NCBI RefSeq assembly: GCF_000003605.2
Contig: NW_003154743.1
Location: 24,649 to 53,726 of the forward strand
Origin: Saccoglossus kowalevskii
Taxonomy: Eukaryota; Hemichordata; Enteropneusta; Harrimaniidae
Length of the DNA: 29,078 nucleotides
Reading direction: 5' to 3'
Below, one piece after another: positions 11,604 through 22,500 of this stretch. Numbering within the stretch: the first letter of the stretch is position 1; the number at the start of each line of letters is the position of its first letter. The notes under the pieces were generated by a model. The model was not told the DNA's origin. It was given only the letters and a program-made list of their open reading frames with translations, and searched no databases. A program made the position numbers and the translations under genes.

Positions 11604-12097
11604 GAGGGGGGGGCAAGGGTTATTTTCGTTCAACGTAATTGCAATATTTTTTTGTTCGTACAACGTAAAGAGAAAAAATAAATTCTGTAATCACAGGCTA
11701 GACGTACAACGTAATCAATCAAATATTTTTTTCGTACACTGTCAAAATGTGTCATTTTTCTCGGTACGTACAAGAATTTACATCCAAATAAAAAAAATCT
11801 AGGGAAATTACATTTCAGAAACTGTAAAACGACTAGATGACACGATTCACTACAAAATTGAATGTCCAAGACGTAAAAAGCCCTCTAACCAAATGAAGAG
11901 CATTACTAGGGTAATATGCGCATGCGTCTCTATACACGGCGCAGTAATGGCGGAGCATTTGAGTCTGAGAGCTCTTTGGACCATTCAATGTTCGATTTTT
12001 TTATCACTGTAAACTGTAAAAACGTCTTTTTTTTTCTTTGTAAAAAGCTCTTTTTATTTTCCGTAATACCGTACCAGCTACCCCCTTGCCCCCCCTC
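11604..12097. mobile_element. 494-bp element with G-rich terminal inverted repeats
   Basis: The left end is GAGGGGGGGGCAAGGG and the right end is CCCTTGCCCCCCCTC, its inverted complement apart from one G. The element is flanked by TATTAT on both sides (11598..11603 and 12098..12103), a convincing 6-bp target-site duplication. Inside, the motif CAACGTAA recurs three times (near 11629, 11662 and 11706), and an NRF1-like palindrome ATGCGCATGCGTC lies at 11916..11928. No transposase is visible, so it is a non-autonomous DNA transposon. The superfamily is not assigned. Confidence 0.75.
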
Positions 12098-12103
12098 TAT
12101 TAT

Positions 12104-12803
12104 TAATAAGACATTGGTCATGTTTGATATTTTGATGAGTGAACAGTTCATCACAATAGTAAAGGATAAATGAAAAGTAGGAATATATGCAAATATTGAT
12201 TTTGTTTTTACCAAAATACATAACATTTAATTGTTTCAAATCTGGTTCATGCATTTTATATTTTTTCTTGGTTTCAAAAATATGATATTAATGACCATCC
12301 TTAATAGTTCAAATTGATTAAAGGAACAATTGTATTTGGCAATATTAAGAACATTTATTTAGTTATTGTTAAACACTAAATTTAATTTCACCAAATTTCA
12401 CCAAATGCATGTGGCACAATATTTAATATCGCTGAACTGAGACCTTCCGGATTTCCCTCATTCTGTGCACAAACATAGTTGAAACACTTCTTCAAATAGC
12501 TAATGACAGATACAGTAAGATGTTTGTGTTTGTTTCTAAGAGCATACAAGCCATTTCCTCATGTCTTTTTAACATGAATCTTGTCACTTCGCTTCACTAT
12601 TTTATGGTTAAACTGATGTCTAGCATGTGCTATAGTGGTGCTATCATCATCGCCTACAAGAGTGCCTACTACCATGCTAGCTTTCATTGCCCTTGCACTG
12701 CCTGTCCAGCTGTTTCTACAATCATGTGACTTAGCCTTAACTCATTTGCATATTGACATGTACTGCAGCTCTTACTTCGTACTGCATATCCTATGCACTT
12801 TCC
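12104..12803. other. Non-coding spacer between elements
   Basis: AT-rich sequence with no recognised exon. Short open frames at 12520..12838 are not supported by any motif. A short direct repeat (TTTCACCAAA twice, near 12387..12407) is the only structure noted. Confidence 0.5.
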
Positions 12804-14037
12804 GATCCGTGGTACATCGTGGCCATTTCACAATGTAATCTCATTCTTACAATTAATTAAATACAAATTTAGTATATTAGTCTTATTTTTGACTCGTTAA
12901 CATAACTCTGTACTATGGTATTGGTGATATATGAATTGGGTGCCATAGGATGGTACTTGATGGCCAACCAACCTAATCCAATATGTAGTTTGCATTGTAC
13001 GAGTGCAAAATAAGTTATTAGGAAATTGGGATATTAGAATATTAGTACCAGCTGTTTTATACGCATGCGCATTGGCCGATCCTGACAAATCTCGTCATCT
13101 GTTTTGGGGCGTGTCTAATGGTGTGAAATTGCTTCAGCCATTGGGTAACGGAATTAACTGGTGTCGGTGTGAAAACCGCTGTAAAGTGGCGGTAAAATGA
13201 ATTTGCGCGGTTTTTGCTCTGCCATTTTTTGAATGAGTTGGAGCAGCAATGGAAGCCGATCATTTAATTGATAAAAATCTTGTCCAGAATATGATTTTAA
13301 ATGGGCTTCGGTACCGAGAAAGAGTGTCGAGCGGCCAACATAGTAAACCAAACTTAGAACTCGCGATACTGGTGCAGACGACTATTCGAACAACCATGAA
13401 AAATAAATGGCGGGATTTTGGTGTTGCACATTTAGCACAGAAATAAAAGACTCCCACAGTTGGACAACTAATCATTTTATTATTGGTCACGATGTACCAC
13501 AGATCATCTACACCCCCTTTGTAAACACCACATACACGATGTGCCACCATCCAATGGCGGAATGAGCGGCTTCCTTTGTGCACAATCAACGTCAACTTTA
13601 TGAGAAAAACACGACGCACTTGCGAAGCCAGTCTGGTAGAGCCCTACTATTGCATCAATAACCAAATATACTATTATCCTGTTCCCGAATTGGACATTTG
13701 TTTATTTGGAGTAATTTCCAACTCTACGGCAGGTCCTTAGTAATTAATGATTCCACGTATTTATTTGGCCGTTATTTCACAGACGTAAAATGCCATAATG
13801 TTAATCCACGAAAATGTGAACACTGATACTGATAATGAATTACAAATTTGGCAAAAAATACTAAATTTGCTATCCCATGGAAATAATTGAAATCAAAATA
13901 TTTGGCAATATATTAAGTTTTGCGTCGCATGCACACGATTGAAATATCATATAAATGGGCTTAATATACTAATGTTGTTTTTAGTTAATTGTAAGAACGA
14001 GTTTACATCCTGGAATGGCCACGATGTACCACGGATC
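12804..14037. mobile_element. Candidate DNA transposon bounded by perfect 24-bp inverted ends
   Basis: The 24 bases at 12804..12827 (starting GATCCGTGGTACATCGTGGC) are matched perfectly in inverted orientation at 14014..14037. A third, diverged inverted copy (21 of 24 bases) lies internally at 13482..13505. The unit could therefore be 1234 bp, or a 702-bp element with an extra end. The first ~300 bases are duplicated at 10397..10703. No target-site duplication is evident and no transposase motif was found. Symmetry of the ends is certain; identity as a transposon is inferred. Confidence 0.6.
13249..13446 (+). CDS. Small hypothetical ORF inside the inverted-repeat element
   Basis: A 65-codon frame starts at a genuine ATG in good context (GCAATGG), beginning MEADHLIDKNLVQN and ending DFGVAHLAQK. 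It lies about 180 bases downstream of the CpG-containing ACGCATGCGCATTGGCC motif, an NRF1-like promoter signature, and an AATAAA follows within a few bases of the stop. It matches no family I recognise and has no signal peptide or membrane segment. It could be a first exon, a remnant of an element-encoded protein, or chance. Confidence 0.2.
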   Translation: MEADHLIDKNLVQNMILNGLRYRERVSSGQHSKPNLELAILVQTTIRTTMKNKWRDFGVAHLAQK

Positions 14038-16271
14038 TGTTTAGGAGACACCTTCCAATGCTTGCCATTCGCACCCACGACGTTTGGGCCTGATATTTAC
14101 CATGCAGGATAGCTGCTTTCAGTTTGTGACTACTTCTATTTTAACTACACAGAGAGCTACTGAATCTGGACAACACTGTAAAGCAGATATTTCTTGTCCC
14201 GATTAAATTTACTTGAACGGCAATAAAGCTCATTTGTACGTGTTATGTTTTACATACAATTTGTATTTTTTTAAAGTTGATGTTATACATAAATCTAATT
14301 ATGATTATTCTACGTTAAGAAATCGTGTTTATGAGCTACAGTCGATTATAAAAGCAATGCTGTATGTACTAAAAATGTGGGAATTACCATAACAATAAAT
14401 CGCGATTACACAAATTTAAAAGCAACAACTCGTATTTGCAATAACAATCGTACAATAAAAAGGTACTCCTCTGAATAAAACAAATTAGAAATTCTCATAT
14501 TTCAAACTGGGAAGCTTTTTCTTATTTGTTGTTGTTCCACTTGGTGGTGATTAGCAGTAAACGAGGGACATACCATACATAAAATTTAAATAAACGCCAC
14601 ACTCTCCCTCGTCAGCCAATATATGCTTCACTTGGTGACTTACTGCGCGATAGTTTCCCATTAAATGGCTCAAAGGTTTTATTGTGGCAAATAGGGACTA
14701 TATGTACCACGAATTGTTTAAATGCCTCCGTCGATCACTGATACCTGTCAGTCATTTATAATCCTATTTTCTGTGAATAATTCTACACAAAATGTGTTCA
14801 TTCCACGATATTTTCTCTTTACCGCCAGATGTGTGTATCAATCCGAGCCACAGGCGGCAATCACGTGTGTGAGTGTGATAACGTCAACCTAAAATAAAAT
14901 ATCATGAGATATATATTTATCTCTTACATATTTCCACAGTTCAAAACAGAGAAGCCGAACAGACCGTGAGACAAATAGAAAGTAGCTGACAATATAACCG
15001 TGTAAGGTGTGCTCTACGACGCCAATTATTGTGCCACGCTGGATGATGCGATAAATGGCATTTCAGACATATGACATGTGACCTATATGACCTTTACATG
15101 GAAACAATTGTGCATTTCATTTACTAGATTGACTAATACAAAGCAACGAGACGCTAATAGTACAAATTTAATTTCCCAGTAGTGAGCTTTCTCTCATTCA
15201 TCAAATCCACCTTAATGGTTTTAACAATTCCCCATAGTGGTGTTGATAATGACAAGTCCATACACTTGATCTGGTTATGGCGTATCACATCACATTTCAC
15301 AATACAGTATTGACTTATTCTTAAACAAACAGTGTCATGATATGCTTGGCAGTATAACTGTGTTTATTACATACGTTTGATGGATGTCCGTATCGTCAAA
15401 ACACGTCATATGCAAAACACAGTTCTGATCATATATTGATTATTTTCTCAGGGTTTTATACTTAACGTACGTATAGTTCTGTAAATGACGACAAAAGAGG
15501 AAGTTTCGGGTGATAATAATTTGATGGAAATTGAATTAACCTTAATAATTCATTATTAAAATGTCAAAATATAGATGACTACACATTAGTGTCGTGCTGT
15601 AATTTCTTCCCTTGCGATTGGATTGCGAAAATTAAAATAAAGGAAAAAAGAAAACTATTGGTAGATTGAAAGTGTTGCCAGATTGCTCATATATCTGGGA
15701 AAAATAGATTATTCATATCTTCCCTGACTAATATTTAGAACGTTAGATATCAGTAATGTTACAGAAGATATGATTAAAATAACTATTTTTACGTTCACGT
15801 ATTTGTTACATTGAGACATTGATAACTGTTTACATTAACGTTTGCCACGTACAATCCCTCAGTGTTTTCCAGAATCTGTAAGAGTATATTTCGTTGAGTA
15901 GTTACCTGCTTTGATGTAATTGTTTTCAAACAATGACTTCTAACATTCTTTCATTTAGAATTAATAAAGAATGTACAGGTTAACAGAAAATTGTGTTTGT
16001 GTGTATTTTAATTTTTATAATGGTGACCAGATACATAAAGTGATTGTTGTGTTATTCATTTAACAAAGTAATCAGCTACTTCATTAAAATGATTTGGTAT
16101 GCGAGACGGATTAAAAATTATCTGTGCCTAATGGAGTTTTCAAATAATGTACAGTACAGCTAATCACAATCTTTAGATGTTATACAACATTGTTTCCTAG
16201 CAACGGAATGAACATTTTGTGACAAGAGAACGCCGAACTTCATATTTAGGGTCAGAAAAATAATTTGAAAA
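14038..16271. other. Upstream region of the receptor gene, no gene seen
   Basis: AT-rich sequence without a recognised exon. The receptor's promoter or a further 5' exon could lie here, but no TATA-plus-initiator arrangement or extra coding exon could be supported. A weak echo of the element end (TATGTACCACGAATTGTTTA) occurs near 14700. Confidence 0.5.
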
Positions 16272-16524
16272 ATGAGAAGACGCGCACATACCTATATTAA
16301 TGTTCGTATTTGTGTAATGTGTTTCATTTTTCAACTCTACAGGCTAGATAATTCGACTGTTGTCCCTGACAATCCGACAGCAATGAATGATGGCACGAGT
16401 TCTGCAGTCAGCGATACAATTAATCGTTCATCTGATAAGAAGCTATCAAATCAAGAAATTCAGTCATTAATAATAGACCAATTATTAGTCGGTTACGATA
16501 GGAGAATACGTCCCTTTGCAGATG
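16272..16524 (+). CDS. Receptor exon 1: start, possible signal peptide, N-terminal helix
   Basis: ATG at 16272 follows an in-frame TGA at 16266, so the frame cannot extend upstream without splicing. The first 25 residues have a basic start (MRRR) and a short hydrophobic stretch (ICVMCFIF), a plausible though weak signal peptide. An Asn/Ser/Thr-rich segment follows, then the family's N-terminal helix ending [14 protein letters not shown]. The donor is GATG|GTAACT, leaving phase 1. A caveat is that TTTCATTTTTCAACTCTACAG just before 16343 looks like a splice acceptor. The true exon may begin at 16343, with start and signal peptide on an upstream exon. Confidence 0.8.
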
Positions 16525-19500
16525 GTAACTATAGCAACTATCATTCACTTTTCCTCAAGTTGTGATATTCAATAGTGATGATTTTTTCCAGTATATCTAC
16601 AGTGATGGATCTGAGGATCTAGTGAAACGAACATGTCATGTATTAAACAAGTCATTGTCATTGTCCTAGTTTGTGGTATAGGTGTGATAAAACTTACAAG
16701 CCTTAATCAGTTATGTAGGTGTGAAATTCAAACTTGATTTGTCAAAGAATCTATGAGATATGGCTCCGTGACATGGCATTTTTTCAAACAAGATGGCTGC
16801 CAGTCCGTCATTTATAATTATAATTTTTGATAACAAAAATTGCATTTCTTCAAACAAAAAGGCCGCCTTTCGGCCAGTTTGAATCCGATTAGAAAAATAA
16901 GACTAATATCTGATTCCGGATTGGTGAAAATATGTGATTCCAAACATGTAGGAAATACTGTTGGATACGACCTGACGGACGAAGGACGGGGGACTATTTA
17001 TATATATATACTATATGAGAATATTTTTTGTCATTTCAGAAAAACCTGTAATTGTTCACTGTGACATGTATATCACAAGCTTTGATACAATTAAAGAGAC
17101 AACTATGGTAAGTCTATCACTGAGAGTTGCTTATGTCAATTTAGTATTTACCAAATTCTTCATATATATAAAACATATGAAAATATTATATTATCATATA
17201 ACAAACCGCATCCAACTATATTAACATATTTTTTAACACTTGGAGTTAAAAAACATTATTTTACTTCTGTGTTGACGTAATTTCAAGTGTCAACTGATAC
17301 TTTTCGACTAGATGTCGTCTGCGTTATTATTATCAGACGATCTTATGGTCATAATACAGCACAACACATATTATCCATTTTTTGTGGTGTGATTGGCCTT
17401 TTTTATTTTTGTTCATATATTGACGTCATTTAAGAGACAGTTCTCAAGACTTTTCTAAAAAGTAAACCTTACTTCAGAAATGTTTCGAAAAACTGTTCAA
17501 GACTGACGCCATTTTAAAATTATGTGCATGCGTCAACGAATATTTGTCAACAATGACGTCGTCTGCAGACAATACCGGTGACAACGAAATCCCACGATTT
17601 TGATTGTTTTGTGGAGGAACAGGTCATCAAGTTAACATGGACTGACTAATGTCTGCACTACTGCCCACATTTGAATGTTCGTACAATCAGATACATCCAA
17701 ACGTATCGATTTGTCGTACTATGCACACCACAAATCATCTGACATTAATGTCAGTATGTATGAAACACCAGGAAATCGTCTCAATCCCTTAGAATCGTTC
17801 GTTATCTGCGTTCAGAAGCTCATTCCAATGTGCGATGCTTTCTATTCTGGTAGGAGTCAAAGATGGATGTTCATACGACATCATGTCAGAAATAAACGCA
17901 AAAGGGATAAAATATAGATGATATCTAAAATCGCACGAGATTATGTAAATCATTAAAGTCACGTGACAGAACTCTCCGCCTTAGAATTAGAGGAATTTGT
18001 TGAGGCCCGGCATGTAATGGATATACGGAGATAAGATTAGAAGCGGAAATTGCCACCATTCACAAGTGTAACCTTTTCCAATCGCCACATCATCGATAAA
18101 AAAATAATCTACAAATACGAACTATAATTTCAGTCACTGTGTTGTACATAATTAAAAAAAAACTAAAAAATCAGGTTATAAAAGTTCGAGTAATAATAGG
18201 TGTGTCATAAAATACCTTAAAGAGCCATATTTGAGCAACGGTATTTCAGTGTTTCTCTGTGGCCGCTTCGTAGTGAGTGGCTTTCTTAGTAAGTAGCTTT
18301 CACAGTGAGTGGGGCTTTGTCGCAGTAACTGGTCCTTTAGTTAGAGTTAACTGTTAATTTGTCCTTATGATTTGTGCAACTGCTCTGGCAGTACCAAGAA
18401 ACAAAAATCGGTGATAATAACCGAAGGGTGAGAGAGTATTTGCCTCGGTGATAGCTATAGTAATTGCGAGTCAATCGATATCGGCAAGATTCCCCGAAAC
18501 GCAGTGACCAGTGAGGCCCAGAACGACACACAATTTTATGATTTTTTATGAAGGACATAAATTCAATGTAATTCACTCTGGTGAGGGAGAAAGCAAGTAT
18601 AAATGCACATGGCGACAATAATAATTTTATTTCCCGTCTTTGCTAGTTTTCAGGCCCAAAGATTTATAAAGCCCATGCTGGTGAAATCATTTGTATTTTT
18701 TTACCTATCTATATAATTCTTTCGTTGAAAACATGCTTAGGTAGAAAATTGAGAAACTTTCTTAGGGGATATAAATAGATGACAAAGGTCAAACCAAATT
18801 TGTGGAACTCCAAAAATGCAGCTTACAGCACACTTAAAAAACGCAATTTGATGCATATGCAATTCACGACGAACGTTTCAATGTTCTGGTTATCGCTGAT
18901 GTGACTGCAGTCTTTGAAACAAATTTGTGGGACAGTAAAATGCAATTTATGGCACGTGATAGCTACAGAAATTGCGACCAAATCGTACCTACCTAAGCGA
19001 CCATCTCTCATTAAATGATTTAGCCCAGGAATTTTCCGTGTCGAAACCACAATGCTCCTCGTTGTTACGCAATCTGGGAAGTCCGAATTACTAAACGAAT
19101 TACAGGACGACGAAGCTGAAATACCCAAGCTCAAAAACATACCAAAAATTATATCTCAAAAATAAATATTCGTAGAACACTTTATGTCTAACTGGACCGA
19201 AAATTTATTATAACTCAAATTATCCAAACATATGTTATTATTATATCTGTCACCGTAACGCCATACATTACAGAGTGCCATAATTTCATCCTACCATGTT
19301 AGGAAACGCGGATTCCAAATATGGAATGAATACGGTGTAAGCATCCTCTGATAATAACAAACAAACATGGCTGCCACCAGAGTTTGACCGGACTCCACAC
19401 AAAGAACTTCGCTGATTCTGTTCTAAACATTTTGGATTTCGGCATTCCCATGATGTATCCTTGAAAGGAAAAGATGTATAATAATAAGGTTATTATGAGG

Positions 19501-22500
19501 TATAACAACATAGTATAAAGTAGTAATAAGTTTTCTCAATTGTTTATATTTTTCTCATTTTCTCAGGACTATCAGGTAACGTTGTATTTTCGTCAGTATT
19601 GGCAAGATCCCCGACTAAGTTTCAATCACACTCAAGCTATTGTTTTAGCGGACGAGCTCAGAGAGCGATTCTGGGTTCCCGATCTATTTTTCGTAAATGT
19701 CAAGCAGGCTGACTTCCATTACGTTACAAGGGACAACCAGTTCTTCCGATTGCACCCGAATGGGGATATACTGTACAGTCTACGGTAAGTAAAGTTGCCC
19801 GGATGTACAATTGTTTTGAATATACAATAATGCGAAAACTTTATGATTTACATCGTATACCAGCTTTAAAGAAACTTGATATCTAGATTGTTGTCCTCAG
19901 TGCCTTGTTACAAAACACAAACATTCTATAATATATTGGCAATTATAAACATCTTTATTATCAATATATGAGTTATGAAACGACGCGCCATATTTTTTCT
20001 ATGTACTCACGATAACATTATAGTTGCTCTTAAGGTAGAAACCTGATCATAATTTTTGACAAAATTGGTCGTCAATCGTATAACAATGTGTATTAGTTTA
20101 TTATGTGCAATTATGAAGTTAATGATACAATGGAATAGCATTATTTTGTGTGTTACAGTTAAGCTGTCTGAGAAACGTGTTCTAATATTTTTTTAACAAT
20201 TTCATAAAACCCAACAAAAAGTACTCCATCATTAACAATATATGATTTTTTCAGCCTATGACATAATAGTGTCAAAATGGCTACTTTCCACTGAAATACA
20301 ACCATCAATTTCTCGAAAAAAAGGCTGGTGACCCTCAACTTTTTTTAGGTCAATATCCTTATATTGCCTTGGAGTACATTTCATTGCAAAATGAATAAAT
20401 TCTGGGTATTTTAATTTATGAGTAGGCTTCTACCTGAAAGTAGACTGCCCATATTAGCGCATATAGCAATGACAACAATTCGCGTCCAAATCTGTTTATA
20501 ATTAATTATTTTAGACTGAAGCAACGGCATGTTCACTTTTTAAATTCACTATCAATCAATCTGGGGGACTGTCCGAGAAGATTTATAAACAAAACAATTT
20601 AGCAGCGGTTTCCATAGTTTGTCTCACATATACATTTTTCAGTGGAAAACACTAAAATAATGTCAATTCGTAATACTTCTAGACGTGGACAGGTTTATTG
20701 TATGTAAGAAACCATATCTCAATTCTTCGCTATACAGCACCAACCAACATTTTAAGATAGGAAACAATGATAGAATGTTTCACAACAAACAAAACGTATG
20801 CACTTAATTTTGTACATCGATTTCCACCAAGCTAAGTACGGTTACGCAATATTTGTTTCCATCTTTGTAGCATGAAATGTCACGTGTGAAAAAATAAAAA
20901 AAAATCACTATATTTTTTTTTTGAGTTGCTTTCTGCTTTAACAACAGAACTGTACTATTATGGAGATTTTGAAAAGACCCACTCCACTGGAATACAATCG
21001 TGCAGAAGTGTGAACATATTAGTCGATTTATGATGAACTGTATGACAAAACGCCGCCGTACATCTTTCGATCACCGCTATGTCACGAAAAGCGTGCATAA
21101 ATACGTGAATGAGAGATAACATGAGATGTGTGATTGGTCGACTTACGCGCGTCTTAGATACTTAAATCAATCATCCAAGCACTTATTGTCGTGTGACGTA
21201 GGGGTGAGTAGAAAGTTTACGACTGGGCCTTACGGCGACGGTTTTATAAATCGATTAATATTCTCCCACTTTTATACAATCACCCAAGCCGAGTAGATAA
21301 TGCAGTTTCCATGACGTCCACCAGGCTTCGGTGTTGGAAATATTACTTGGGCAAACTACTGGTATGTCGAAAAACGTAGATTGCCTAGAAAACAACATTA
21401 CCGAGACAATAGACACAAGTGACACACGATAGATAGATTGATAATGATGCCAGGAAAGCAGTGCAACACAGAAAACTAATAAATTCAAATTACGGAAAAG
21501 GTTGCTATCGCGACTCTTGGTGAATTGTCGATGATGACGTCACATTAAATCTTATCCAGGTCACACATGGTAGCTGTTTTAATCCCGAAAGTCACGTGAC
21601 CCGACCTCTTGGGGTCTCGTGTTCATGAGTGTTAATAGTAATATTTTTTCTGAGATTGTTTGATTCGTGCTACATTTTAGAAAAAAAAACATTTTTTGTC
21701 GTCACGTGACGAAAGAACGATGCATTTATCTGAATGTCTTAAACATATGTAGTAAAACAAGCCATGAATCAAAATCAGTAGTTACAGTGTTGATAGATTT
21801 GTTAACGCCATAAGATTCTACAAACACGGTCACACGCCAGAGTTAACCCTGATGAAAAATGTGCATATTATTTACACCATTTGCATACCATTTCACCATT
21901 AATAAACGGACATAATCATAATTCAACATATTTTTTTCTCTTTGACAAATTATTTACAGACAATAATGTACATGTGACATTTGTAACATGAGGTGCCTTA
22001 AACCAAAATACATTATCGGTAATGTTTGGATGTTTGCTAAAATAAATAACCATAAGTGATGTATATGACACACACACACAGTCAACTAGCGTACAAGTGA
22101 TAATAAAATAAATTAATTTTCTGATAATTAGTATAAGAGGAAGCCATCTTGAACACGGCATGAAACTAAATAAAGAGACAAATTGGGAAACGGGTATTCA
22201 CATTTCTACAAATCAGGAAAAAATACCAATCAGTCAAACGATACATTGGGGGTAATATTAAGCCATCGCCAATACAATTCGACGTATTTTTCCCTTGCAT
22301 ACAAACACCTCATTACACGAAGAACCTATAACAATTTCCCGTCTTGTGAACGGTTTTATTATTTACTTGTGTGACATGTTATTGTTGTGACTTCATAGCA
22401 TGTTGTGAGGTGGCTTCAAGGAGCTGGATTATTAGAAGAAAAAAACGTTGATAGGAAAGCTGAAGAAAAAATAAGAAAGCTACACTTTCTAAATTTTCCA

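Noticed and set aside
12897-13263. Minus-strand frames containing PKQMTRF and IGQCACV
   Set aside because: The same words appear in the other copy only because the DNA is duplicated; there is no start, domain or splice support, and the DNA carries a palindromic promoter-like motif instead.
12804-13505. 702-bp version of the inverted-end element
   Set aside because: Not excluded, but the 14014..14037 end is a perfect match whereas 13482..13505 matches 21 of 24 bases, so the longer unit is preferred.
13260-13619. 119-codon minus-strand frame inside the inverted-repeat element
   Set aside because: It has no ATG start at the given end (GTG), no recognisable domain, and overlaps the third element end and the plus-strand frame; probably chance.
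18337-19140. Two minus-strand frames in receptor intron 2 ([12 protein letters not shown]-like words)
   Set aside because: The frames share words because of diverged direct repeats at 18448 and 18956; no known domain and no conserved start.
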